Assembly (NCBI GenBank): GCA_000969725.1
Contig: JXSR01S019164.1
Source of the DNA: Ophiothrix spiculata
Taxonomy: Eukaryota > Echinodermata > Ophiuroidea > Amphilepidida > Ophiotrichidae
Reading direction: 5' to 3' (one strand)
DNA length: 26,995 bases
The notes below the pieces were generated by a model that saw only the letters and a program-made list of their open reading frames with translations, searched no databases and had not been told where the DNA came from. The stretch's first letter is position 1. Every line of letters begins with the position of its first letter. A program made the translations under genes and the position numbers. Shown one piece after another: positions 1-10,412 of this stretch.

Positions 1-2451
1 AGGGTCCGCTATCGCTTTCCGTAAGCAAGTGTATGTTTGTTATGAAGTTCATGTTTTTTAATATCTGTCTTTTTTGTGGTCATGAAGAAGTCAAATATAC
101 ATATCACCTGTCGACACATATATAATTACTTGTGCGTAATAGTGACAGTCTTTGTGCGTATCATTTCCGACAAGGAAACCGTTTGCTGCATGCTATAGTC
201 TGGCTTAACAAGAATTTTCTAATCAAACTATTTGCTTGCCCATTCTGTTGGACGCACTGATGTCAACGTCTTGAATCCTGTCAACTGACTGGTCAATTGA
301 GGCTGTTCCATGTTACTCCCTGGCGTTAAACATTGCATTGAAGGTAAATCAAAAAGTCTACAAAATGCATCTTTGCAGCTAAATTAATTTTGTATCAAAC
401 CTTTTCTTCGATATATTGAGCATAAATGTGTCTTTCAACTATATTTTAAGAATATATTAATGAATCAGAGTGGAAACATAAACTGTTTTGGAAGGATTGG
501 TTCACTCCATAGACTCCATGGAGCACGTTTCACCCAATTAACAATGAATGAGTACGCCAAATTCAACAACTTGCGTCGTTCTTGAAAAAACAATTGCAAT
601 TGAATGGGAAAATGTTGTCAAAAAGACGCAATCCTGCACCTCACTCCAACAACTGCGTCGGACAGAATATACTTATGTTGATGTTCTATACACAAATCAC
701 GGTGATCTTCTAGTGCTGCTTGAAGTCTAATCCTCATTCCGATATAATTCCTACTCAAGCACACGTCTGTGTCAGGGTTTCAATGGTACATCCCTTGCTT
801 TTTTTTCCTCATAATATTGAAATCCACTTGATCCGCTTGGATGTTTATTCTCCCTTGTTTTTGTGAATTTTTTTTATTTGTAAATCTGGTTTTACTTTGT
901 TGTTATACTATTTTAAGAGAGACCCAGGTGTTAACCTTTGATAACTTAGCTATTTCATGAACGTATGCACTGATTTGTTATATGTTGCCTTATGTTTACG
1001 CGGATAAATAGGAAAAATAACACTACAAGGACTGTTCTTATGTAGTTTTTATGTGATGCGACTATTCGGTCTTCATTCGGATATTTGGATTGATTTTAAT
1101 CAATAAATACATCTGAATTTAAAACATTAATTTATTTTTGTACGCCCGTTAACTGCAAACATAAAGATATATGCATTTCCATGTCAAGGTCCACATTTTG
1201 CACCAATAGCATAGCCAGAGTTTCAATATGGGGGTGCAAAAAGTTTTGACGACCGACAACCGACGTATTGCTCAAAAGGTAAAACATTTTTGTTCCAACA
1301 CAGCGTTTGAAAATTGACGAGCAAAAACAGTTTCACACACGCACAACTGACTATCTCTACATTCTATGTCTCAGTTTCTTGCTACCATTTTCGCAGCTTT
1401 TAAAATTTAAGTAGTTCTTCAAATTTCCATGAGTGGTACACATTTGCAGACAGACAAATACAATATTGGACCGCTGCTTCTTTACAAAATAAATTACTTA
1501 AACTCGGTTGCTTTGATCATGTTGATTGGTTGATCTGATATGATACGCATATCTTCTTTAATTACATGCAACTTGGCTAATTGAGAACATCTTCTCTGAA
1601 TTAAATTATTTCAACTGATCGACATTAATGTATTTTATAAGATTAGTACTCTATTATCAATTACTATTTTAGTATGGAAACTCTTTTCTCATCCAACTAC
1701 CCAGTAGTATTTGATGCATATTGCCTGAGTGTGCTCAAATGAACATTACACATGTCCGTGTAAACTTGATTGATGGACATGTCGCCTGAGTGTGTCATCT
1801 GAACCCAACTGTTTCTGTTTTATGGTTAAGAAGTTGCTACAAGCATCCTCGCGTAAGAGGTCTGTCTAATGAGTATGTCACTTTAGGAGTTCATATACGG
1901 TATCTTATACGACAAGTATCTTATTTAATCATTATTCGCTACTATGGACATTTTTGGCATATGCCATTGCTTAGAAAATATTTTTATTTGCATCGATGGG
2001 TAAAATTGTTAATTATCAACGACCAAATAATATACTTGTAGATTTATAGTAATTTATTAAACACGACTTAAATTTTAAATATATCTCAGATATACTTCTT
2101 TGGATATGTAATGATAAGAGAAGCGATTACGTAATTGATGTATTCATATGTTTTGATATATTCATATAAAAATACACATCATTAGTACGTTAGGCGTACG
2201 TTTCGCTCAATATGTTGATGTGTGACAAAGCCTTTATGTGTACTTCGGAGATCTATCAAACTATTCTTTTTGTTATCATGAGAACAAAATGAACAATTGA
2301 ACAGTATAGCGGCTCTGCAAATATTAATGCCGGAATTATCATGAGCTGTAACGAATATTACACATGATCAAAAAGAATTGCTTTTTTATTTTGTGTTGTT
2401 CACAAGGCAATTAATTTTAACTACAATGTGTATTTTAATGATTTTATATAG

Positions 2452-2481
2452 ATAATAATAATAATAATAATAATAATAATA
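2452..2481. repeat. (TAA)n microsatellite
   Basis: About ten consecutive ATA/TAA triplets. The tract abuts the dispersed repeat at 2482-2760. Read on the minus strand it forms a 3' (ATT)n tail, a common end for SINE- or LINE-like insertions. Confidence 0.95.
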
Positions 2482-2762
2482 GGATTTATAACGCGCCTAT
2501 TTGCCAAAGGATACTAGGCGCGGAAAAACAGAAGGAAATGGAAAACCAACCCAAAACAATTATGAAGAAAAAAGGTGGGTTTTGAGTGCCTTGGAGAAGG
2601 ATGGAATGCTCGCAGCATTGCGGATATAGGAGGGAAGAGTATTCCACAGTCTGGGACCAGCAACGGAGTAGGCTCTATCACCAGCTTGCTTAGATGTTCT
2701 ACAAAAAACAAACTGGGGCAAGATATGTGGCGTGCTTTGAATATCCGATAAGAGAGGATTTG
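2482..2762 (-). mobile_element. Dispersed retroelement-like repeat with (ATT)n tail
   Basis: The segment has higher complexity and GC than its surroundings. It starts with an 8-bp perfect hairpin: CGCGCCTA at 2492-2499 pairs with TAGGCGCG at 2515-2522. It continues through GGTGGGTTTTGAGTGCCTTGG and AGTATTCCACAGTCTGGGAC, a pattern I associate with abundant interspersed repeats of marine animals. The adjacent triplet tract suggests a minus-strand insertion. A minus-strand 98-codon open frame (2514-2810) crosses it and is probably incidental. Alpha2 retains only the last 40 or so bases (about 15222-15262), so the element predates the duplication or lay at its edge. The superfamily is not determined. 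Confidence 0.5.
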
Positions 2763-2767
2763 GGGTC

Positions 2768-4278
2768 GATTTCCATCGTCATTACATTGAATATCACGCA
2801 ACCCACACATTATCCTGAGTGACCACTACTAGGATGTGTTGAAAGAAGTGATGCTTGATATTACTTATACATTTAAACATTATACTCAAGCCAAATGATG
2901 AAAAGGCAATATGAAATTGAGAATGTTATAAGCTAATCTTAATGCGATGTCGAATATGAAGGAAAAGTGCAATTTTTTTGGCTAGATTATGTTTAACTTA
3001 GGAAGGAGTTTAAAATAAAATTGAAGTACAAAATTGGCAACTATGTCTGACATTTTGTTGTAAGGATTATTTCATTCCAAATTCCATGAATTTTAGCTCA
3101 AGGGATAGCCTAATTAGAACATCGCGTAAGACACGAAAAGTAGGTCACTTATTTTAATGTCACAAAAATGATAAGACCAATATTAACACTCCTTAAGCAC
3201 ATTTTCGTGCGATTTTGATAAATAAGTAATAACACAATGTCAACCATTATAAGCGTAATGGTGGAGGTTTTAAGGAAATAATAATGCCTATGGTTATGCA
3301 AGTCGGGACAGATTATAAACGTGTTTCTTGCTTACCCAATTTCGAATCATTGTTTCAATTTGCTAGCAAGCCAGGGTACTTCCTATTTTTATTTTCAAGA
3401 AAGAGCACTTTCTGTTATCATATATTTGAATAACATTGATAAGATTTTTCTATTTTGTTATTCTAACTCCTATCAAGGATTAAATGAGACATTAATGGCG
3501 TACTCTCATCATATTTTCCAAATGTGTTTGCAGGTTCAATTGGATAGAAAGAGAAGGCTTGTTTTCATGTGAAATATAACGGACGTTAAGTGATAGTCAG
3601 TGTAATATCAGAGTAATATCAAAACAATGTTATATTTCACTGAGATTTCTTAAGCAGCCTTGATTAGTTAGAATCAACGGAATTATGTTGCAGACCTATG
3701 GACATCATCAATGAATCATTCAGATAAATGATATGAGATGCATTAGGCTACGTCATATTCAACCTAGAGCATGTCATATCCTACAGTTTGCAACAAATGC
3801 CAATATGGTTTGCATTTTATAAATTATGTATCATATCACATAAGTGGAGGATATTTTGTTTTCTCATTCTTATATTATTAGTGGTGGGCTATAAAATGGC
3901 GATGTTTTGGATTAATGAGAGCTTATAAGATGCAGCATGTGCTCCTGAATATTTTAACACCTTTTTAAAAGATATCGGTTAAAATTTGAGGGGTGCCGGT
4001 GTAATGAAATACAGCGTCCGTGTGACTGAAATGTCCTAGCTACTATTAAATTGTGTAGAACGTACTTGTATATGTGCGATGAATAAATTGTCGATTGCGA
4101 CTTATTCCGTGTAGTTCAATTAGACTCCTGGTTATGGGGGACACTCAGTCTCATTACACCTGCAAAAAAAACCAACCATTTCTGGGTAAGAGGTTCGCAC
4201 CCCCACCAAGTTCTATTAAATTTCCATATTCAAATTTCTGTGTAGCCTATTACATTCATTTCATTTCATTCATTTGTC
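2768..4278. repeat. 1.5-kb tandem unit U1 (alpha1)
   Basis: The unit starts at GATTTCCATCGTCATTACATT and runs to the next occurrence of that start at 4279, a pitch of 1511 bases. Order inside: ACGCAACCCACAC, AATTGGCAACTATGTCTGAC, AAGAGCACTTTCTG, TTTGCAGGTTCAATTGGAT, ACGGACGTTAAGTGATAGTC, then ATTTGAGGGGTGCCGG and a GGTTCGCACCCCC tail. It pairs with U3. It contains a candidate 163-bp inserted element at 3998-4160. Confidence 0.85.
3998..4160. mobile_element. Candidate 163-bp short-TIR element in U1
   Basis: Begins GGTGTAATGA and ends TCATTACACC, a perfect 10-bp inverted pair. The same segment occurs in U3, but U4 passes directly from GAGGGGTGGCGG into the A-run and GGTTCGCACCCC tail. No clear target duplication can be assigned, so a deletion from U4 is an alternative. 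Confidence 0.4.
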
Positions 4279-5330
4279 GATTTCCATCGTCATTGCATTG
4301 AATGTCACGCAACCCACACGCTACCCTGAGTGACCACTAGTAGGATGTGTTGGAAGTATTGATGCTTGATAATCACTTACGCGATAAATTACAGGCTACG
4401 TCTTCATTTAAACATTATACTCAATAAAGATGCTGAAAGGGCAATATGAAATTGAAAACGTTTTAAGCTAATATTGATGCAATGTCACATATGAAGGAAA
4501 ATTACAATTTTTGCTAGATTATGTTTAACCTAGAAAGGAGCTTAAAATTCAAATACAAAATTGGCAACTATGTCTGACATTTTGTTGTAAGGATTATTTC
4601 ATTCCACATTCCATGAATTTTAGCTCAAGGGATAGACTAATTAGAACATGGCGTAAGACACGAAAAGTAGGTCACTTATTTCACTGGCACAAAGATGATA
4701 AGACCAAAAAGAGCACTTCATAAGCAGATATTTGTGTGATTTCGATAAATGAGTAATAACACAATGACGACCATCTTTAGCCTAAACGTGAAAGTTTTAA
4801 GGCAACAATAATGCATATAATTCTGTAAGTCGGGGCAGATTACAAACGTGTTCTTGCTGTACTCGATTTCGAATTATTGCTTTAATTTGCTAGCAAGTCA
4901 GGGTTCTTCTTTTTTTTTTTCAAGAAAGAGCACTTTCTGTTTCCATGTAATTGGAATAAGATGGATAAGATTATTTTATTTTGTTTTTCCAACTCCTATC
5001 AGGGATTGAATAAGACATTAATGTCATACTCTCATCATATTTTCATAATGTGTTTGCAGGTTCAATTGGATTGAAAGAGAAAAATTAATTTCAGGTGAAA
5101 AATAACAAAGGTTAATAGTTGTAATATCAGAGCCACATCAAAAAAATGTTAAATTTAATTGAGATTTTTTCAACGTTAATAGGTACGTGTTGCAAACCTA
5201 TGAACATTCCATGAAATACAGTTAAATGCTATGAGATGCATATTTCAGCGGAGGACTTTCAGTTATTGAAAACCAATTTTTCGCGACAAATGCCAATATT
5301 TTTTATTATATTATATTGTATTGTATAAAT
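4279..5330. repeat. 1.5-kb tandem unit U2 (alpha1), short 3' end
   Basis: It opens with the same start as U1 but carries its own diagnostic variants: GGAAGTATTGATGC, an added GATAAATTACAGG, TCAATAAAGATGCTGAAAGG, and a right part reading GGATTGAAAGAG and GAGGACTTTCAGTTATTG. It lacks the GAGGGGTGCCGG tail and runs into the single-copy flank with the motif ACTTTGCAGTAGCTTAC. It pairs with U5 in alpha2. Confidence 0.8.
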
Positions 5331-6188
5331 AAAGCTTCATGGTAAGAATACGTATTATGTGCAAATCATTTTTATCATGCTACCGGGCATACTTTGCAGT
5401 AGCTTACGATGTAAACAGAATACATGCTTATGTTAACTTGATGGATGAAAGTGTCGCCTAAATGTGTCATCTGAACCCAACTGTTTCTCTTTGATAGCTA
5501 AGAAGCAGGTAAAATTGCATTAGAGGATATCATGCGTAAGAACTTTTAATGAATGCAGTAGTCTGTCAACCTCATGAATTTTAGGTATAGCAAATGAGAT
5601 ATTTAGGAGCATCAGACGCTAAATTGACGTAGTTGTCGATATAAGATTGATGAATCAATTAAACGGATCTTTAAGGTTACGGTCCTTTTTCCCGAACAAG
5701 ACAACGGAGGGCCATGTTTACTGCAAGATTTTGCCTACTTACATATGTTAGAATATCATCAAAGTTTTTGACGTACCTATAGAATAGAGTCTGTCTCTAG
5801 TTTATACATGAACCTTTACTAGAAAATTTACGTCCATGATCTTCAACAAACTATTCGCGCAATTAGATTCTTTTCAAATTTTGACAGATTGTAGGCTTGA
5901 TACTTCTTATAGAATTACACATAACATTGTATAAATAAGTGGTTTTGCTTTTGTTCGTGAAAAATGGATGAACACCCCGACGCAAAGATCTCCCTGTTTG
6001 AGCACTGTATTGTCTGTTTTCAATTATCTCCATTCCTTTGTATCCATATAATATATAAATATTAGCATTCGTAAAATTTACGTGTAAATTGAGCATCCCA
6101 CCAAGGCAAAAATTGCCATGTTTATGTACACAAAAGAAAAACACGGATTTGTTATGTATACGTTTTATATTTCACTTTACCACCTCAA

Positions 6189-6280
6189 GGCTGCTGGGGT
6201 AGCTAAGTGAATGACCCCGTACTTTGTAATGCATGACTAACCCGCACCAGCAGCCAGGGTTCGAGTCCTCTCAGATGCAG
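6189..6280 (+). other. tRNA-like / Pol III promoter-like block (alpha1)
   Basis: It contains an A-box-like TAGCTAAGTGAATG at 6200-6213 and a B-box match GGTTCGAGTCC at 6258-6268, a spacing usable by RNA polymerase III. GGCTGCTGG at 6189-6197 is perfectly complementary to CCAGCAGCC at 6247-6255, so a simple hairpin competes with the cloverleaf. CTGC at the start and GCAG near the end give only a weak acceptor stem. It is probably the head of an old tRNA-derived SINE rather than a functional tRNA. The element at 6291-7026 is inserted just downstream. Confidence 0.4.
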
Positions 6281-6290
6281 TGAAACTATT

Positions 6291-7026
6291 CGGCCTTCAT
6301 TTGTTAAAACTATCTATTCAAAGATATGACGTTTGCAAATTTTATGCTGTTAAATGTTTTGGGTCATTTCAATATAATAAAAATATATTTTGGCAAAACA
6401 TTTCCAAATATTGACAATTTTTGTCAATCAATAGCAATTTTACAGCCAATTTTGTGGAATTAAAGAGTTTTACCCAATGAAGTTATTAATCTCCTTTGTT
6501 GACTCTAAATTGGTAAAACTATCTATCTTCGTTCAAAGTTGCCCTGGTATTATCTTCATTGATTTAAGTCATAGTTATGTATCTAATTTGTTACAATAAT
6601 ATTACGCTAAAGCATTTTGTTTATTTGCCATAGCTTTGTTTTCTTTTTCATAAGCTTTATGATGAAATTAAATGTATTGTTTACGTTAGGCTATTTTAGC
6701 GTGTGAAATATAATGAGATGAATGTACTAAATAAAGATAGATAGTATTACCATAATGAATGAGGAGGGACAATGTCCTATCTTGCAGATAGACAATTTTA
6801 CCAAATCAAAAGGGGAGTAGGGATTGTCTATTTAAAAGATAGATAGTATCACCAAATTAAAGAAGGAGAAAGTGACAAAAATGCTAAAGATATCTTGAAA
6901 ACAAAAGCTTACCAGTGGAGGCTTTTCGTTATCATCAATGGATAGAACGCCCCAAATTATAAGAGGAAATCTGTTAACCAAAAATTTGCGAAAATTGAGT
7001 TAGATAGTTTTGCCAAACCAGGGCCG
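6291..7026. mobile_element. 736-bp non-autonomous DNA transposon with repeated subterminal motif
   Basis: The left end CGGCCTTCATTTG and the reverse complement of the right end CGGCCCTGGTTTGG are imperfect inverted repeats that extend through AAAACTATCTA. The 4-base TATT occurs on both sides (6287-6290 and 7027-7030), and alpha2 has a single TATT with no insert at the matching site near 20387. The motif AAAACTATCTA or a close variant recurs in direct orientation in the left part (about 6308 and 6516) and inverted in the right part (about 6737, 6838 and 7002). No transposase frame is present. The superfamily is unassigned. Confidence 0.85.
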
Positions 7027-7219
7027 TATTTCTCTCTTTATGATTTCTGATTCGCATTTTTCTGAAGAATCGATATCATTTACACTTAAAGCTTTAATCA
7101 CGTAGAAGGTATGCGATATTTGCTTTTCGCTCCTAGTGGAGACATTCATTTTCCTAGTATAGGGGATAATTATCCGTCAATGTCAAATATGAGTTCCTTC
7201 CCTGGGAGCGTATAGTAAT

Positions 7220-7616
7220 TAGGGCTGGTATCGGCAAGCATTTGCATCGTCGACAAAGCCCCGAAATCGAGCGACCGACGCGACGTCGCGACACTGTCCA
7301 CAATAAGTTTTGTAGGTGCAGCAAAGATAATTGAAATTACAACTTGTGACACTCTGTTGAATTCGTCACCCTCTTTAATTGAAATCAATGTGCCGATGTC
7401 GCAATAGAATGGAATAAATGAAAACGTGATAAAAAAACTTGTGCTAAGACGAGTAAAATATCAGAGTAAATTTCATTATTATGTTAAGCATTTTATTTGT
7501 CTCGAGAATTTGTTTTTTATTTTCGACTTGTCGACAACAATCGGGCTTGTCGACAACGAGTAAAATTGGTTTGGTCGACGACATTGTCGACAAAACGCTT
7601 GTCGATACCAGCCTTA
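7220..7616. mobile_element. 397-bp hAT-like MITE
   Basis: The left terminus TAGGGCTGGTATCGGCAAGC and the reverse complement of the right terminus TAAGGCTGGTATCGACAAGC agree at 18 of 20 positions. Flanking 8-base sequences are ATAGTAAT (7212-7219) and AAAGCAAT (7617-7624). The alpha2 empty site reads ATAGCAAT, a plausible parent of both. An 8-bp duplication with a TAGGG-type end is typical of hAT elements. Several TGTCGAC palindromes cluster near both ends. It encodes no protein; the two minus-strand frames across it are incidental. Confidence 0.85.
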
Positions 7617-8055
7617 AAAGCAATAACATTTGACAAGGCAATATTTGCTTTAATTGAAAAGTAAAATACTTTGTTCTTGCTTTATGTTTTTTTATTTTTT
7701 GCTGTATTTTTATAGTAGTAAAACTAACAGTACCAGTTCGTGCAAAAGCGTATAAGACAGGTATTTACTGATGTTATCCCAATTGTCCTTATTATGTAAC
7801 CATTGCCATAAACCTTATGCAATAAACGGAACAAGAACTATTCAATTTAGGCACGTTTTGAATTCCAAACGACTTTTATGGCTTACGGTAGGTTTTGATT
7901 TTCAAAAGAGTTAAAGCTGTTCCGATCACAAGTTGACCTGGAAGCTTGAGGTTTTCTTTTTTCTTTTTTCTGTTTTTTAAAAGCTGAATTTTATATATTC
8001 ATCTAAGTTTCAGGTTGAACATTAAAGCTTCAGGTTGTATGTTCAAAGGTTCATT

Positions 8056-8579
8056 AGTATTATAAAATATGAAAAGAAAAGAAAAGAGAAACATAGTCTA
8101 AAAAAACCTATTTTTAAATGTTCAGATTTGAATACAAATTATCAATTAAATGATAACCAATTAAATTAAACTGCCATTCCTTCATAAACAATTTGATTCC
8201 TCACTTGTTACCGTAGCATCAATAATGAAGAACATTTTAATTCGAGAAGGTCAGGATCTTTTCTGCCTTTATTGTTGCACTTTTACCTATAGTCACCCAT
8301 ACAAATGAATAATAATAATAACAACACATATTCCCAATAATTATTTTTAATTAATCAATATTTGACTATCTTCTATTTGCATGTTCCAAACACCTGGTTA
8401 AACCCCTTTAGAATGATCTTTACTGAAACTGTTATCAATTTTAAGAACATAATCATTAAAAGGGATTCACAACACCTAATAAAGTAATTGTAGAGAACTT
8501 GGGGAATTTGGTATCAACATATTTGGAAAGGAATATCGTTTCATTCTTGAAATATTATTATGCATTCAAATCCTAACTA
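8056..8579. other. AT-rich spacer without recognised gene
   Basis: The stretch between the end of alpha1 homology and the fold-back at 8580 holds only short A/T-rich runs, including a GAAAAGAAAAGAAAAG tract near 8072 and an AATAATAATAATAAC run near 8310. No conserved counterpart was found elsewhere in the window. Confidence 0.6.
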
Positions 8580-8718
8580 CACTCTTATAAAGAAAGGATC
8601 AAATTGATCCGATTAAGTATCAAATTTGAGGAGAATTTGGATCAAATTGGTCCGGAAAAAGGGTAAGCTCATACTTGATACTTAATCGGATCAATTTGAT
8701 CCTTTCTTTTTAAGAGTG
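8580..8718. mobile_element. 139-bp fold-back MITE with CACTCTT ends
   Basis: The left arm starts CACTCTTATAAAGAAAGG and the reverse complement of the right arm starts CACTCTTAAAAAGAAAGG. Near-perfect complementarity continues for about 44 bases, and TA flanks both sides (8578-8579, 8719-8720). The palindrome GGATCAAATTGATCC occurs in each arm and a variant, GGATCAAATTGGTCC, in the centre. No protein is encoded. Confidence 0.9.
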
Positions 8719-9175
8719 TATAAAGAATTATCTCTTAAACATAAAGTGGATATTTTTTGTTAGTTTATGTGTGCTTTGTTTCTGTCATCTTCAAACCCTC
8801 TTGATCTGCTATGACGTTTGGTATGCCTTGTTTTTGCGAAGTTGTTTGTACATCGTTAAATCTAATATACTTTTTTATTTTAGGAGAGACCCGGGTGTTA
8901 ACCTTTAATAGCTTTAATATCATAAGTTTTTATGAGATTTTGCTAAATGTCTAATACCATGACGCAGAGCATCATCTATCTTTAAGAATTATACAGCATG
9001 AATACTTATATTACAGGAACCAGTTGCGAGAGACCGGTCTTTTGGGAATTACTCGTAATTGTTGTGTCTGGCTTTTTGTTTTGTGTTTCCATATATACTT
9101 GTATTTTGATGTCCATGTGGACCACAAGTTGTTGTTGCTTTAACATGCTTAAATAACCCTTGATTACTACATGGC

Positions 9176-9395
9176 AAAAGAAGATATCAGGACCTTCCCA
9201 TCATGCTTTGCTTCCAATTGGACTTTTTGTACAGGTTTTAATGAGAGGGTTTAGGGATAAAACATATCTGAAATGCAACTTTTGGATGAGGTCTACCAAT
9301 TTTACTATGTTTCATCCCTAAACCCTCTCGTAAAAATCTGTACAAAAATCCCATAGGAAGCAAGGCATGATGGGAAGATCCCGATGTCTTCTTTT
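9176..9395. mobile_element. 220-bp MULE-like fold-back with 10-bp target duplication
   Basis: Arms of about 95 bases are inverted copies, starting AAAAGAAGATATC on the left and AAAAGAAGACATC on the right in reverse complement. Shared inner strings include CTTCCCATCATGC and GAGAGGGTTTAGGGAT. The perfect direct repeat ACTACATGGC flanks the element (9166-9175 and 9396-9405). Long inverted repeats with a 9-10 base duplication fit Mutator-like elements. It has no coding capacity. Confidence 0.85.
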
Positions 9396-10163
9396 ACTAC
9401 ATGGCCATGTACTCTTTTAGGAAGTGGTTTTACCATAGCCAAAGATTTTCTGACGTGACTGTTTTAATTTGAAAGTATGATTGCTTCCTAATTTTTTGAG
9501 TAGACGTTCTTCCTATTTCCCTTTAATAAGAGATATTGTCCTTCCGAAGACAAACAGTCGGGAAGTAAACCTTTTGCCCTTAAGTTTCGCCACAATTTCT
9601 TTTCTTGTTTTCAGTAAAATATTTTTTCCCTGATAATAACAGTAGCTGTTTCATTTTAAATATTTGGATCAGTCAGTCCCTTTTATTCCTTCTCTATTTG
9701 CATTATTATACACCCACAGTGTGTTTGATGTCTTTGATCATACAAGCCCGACAGTAATTGTTAATAAGTCAGTAAATGAGTTATTAGATGTACTTTCCTT
9801 ATTGATAATTATCCACAGATTTGATTAGATGTCGAATTTTGGGTGTAGATTCAAGTAAACATAATTTAACTAAAATGTTAAATATGACAGATGTTAAGTG
9901 ATTGTATATGTAATAGAAACTATATCATAACAATGACATTTTCAATATCAAATTATATTACATTTTCATTAACCTTGATAGGTATGAATGAATTGAGTTA
10001 TGAAGAAGGTACATTCACATCAGTTATAAGATACAGTGATATAAAGTCATTACAATACATAGAAATATTCATGTTTTTCTTTATAACATAGACATAGACT
10101 TCTCTTAAATACAATTGGCTATAATAGGGCAAAAATTTGAAGTCGTAAGTGTTTTAATATTAA

Positions 10164-10412
10164 GACTTAGCGTCCAAAGACATTCGCTTACCCGAGAGAC
10201 ATTCGCTCTCATTCGAAAATATCGCTTACATACGCGTAGTGCCTAAATATTGGTTACATCGTTGTTAGTATTATTTAAATCGATGGTAACATCAATTCAT
10301 CCAATATTCAATTATTGTACGTATCATTACCTCTCAATTTGACCGAATAAGTCAGAGCGAATATCGCGAGCGAATGTCTCTCGGGTGAGCGAATGTCTAT
10401 GGACGTCAAGCC
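10164..10412. mobile_element. Fold-back MITE, CGTCCAAAGACATTCGCT family, copy 1
   Basis: The left arm reads CGTCCAAAGACATTCGCT then CCCGAGAGACATTCGCT. The right arm in reverse complement reads CGTCCATAGACATTCGCT then CCCGAGAGACATTCGCT. Outermost bases GACTTAG and GGCTTGA are similar, and TAA lies on both sides (10161-10163, 10413-10415), compatible with a PIF/Harbinger-type TWA target. The superfamily call is tentative. Short overlapping frames here are incidental. Confidence 0.75.

Larger units (their letters stand above)
1..8055. repeat. Segmental duplication copy alpha1
   Basis: The block matches 13120-20935 in the same order and orientation. Shared landmarks include the GCAAGTGTATGTTTGTTATG start, the GAGAGACCCAGGTGTTAACC segment, the GTGTCATCTGAACCCAACTG segment, the 1.5-kb tandem units, the tRNA-like block and the GTTATGTAACCATTGCC tail. 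Similarity is high by eye with scattered indels. Alpha1 differs from alpha2 by two transposon insertions (6291-7026 and 7220-7616), by keeping about 690 bases at 2036-2720 that alpha2 lacks, and by having two rather than three tandem units. Its left end is cut by the window, and homology fades near 8050. No intact gene is visible in it. Confidence 0.9.

Noticed and set aside
548..730. 60-codon plus-strand open frame starting MSTPNSTTCVVLEK
   Set aside because: The paralogous region at about 13679-13862 is shifted and interrupted, and there is no domain or splice context, so it is probably a chance opening.
1790..2041. MCHLNPTVSVLWL frame, also present at 14977-15246
   Set aside because: The similarity follows from the segmental duplication. 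The two frames diverge completely after an indel, and the related segment near 5466 has an in-frame stop.
2514..2810. 98-codon minus-strand frame, the longest in the window
   Set aside because: It coincides with the dispersed repeat and a tandem-unit start; the peptide looks like translated repeat, not a domain.
3321..3572. 83-codon frame with the patch NSYQGLNETLMAYSHH, similar to 17346-17612
   Set aside because: It is open in U1 and U4 and mostly in U2, but frameshifted in U3 and U5. Substitutions show no clear synonymous bias, so paralogy explains it.
5320..5345. AATAAA polyadenylation signal near AAATAAAGCTTC
   Set aside because: AATAAA is frequent by chance at this base composition, and no gene ends nearby.
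5863..6144. 93-codon minus-strand frame
   Set aside because: Alpha2 lacks about 40 bases in the middle and does not keep the frame.
9595..9614. Strong-looking splice acceptor CTTTTCTTGTTTTCAG
   Set aside because: The following sequence has no convincing donor or open frame, and beta2 does not conserve it.
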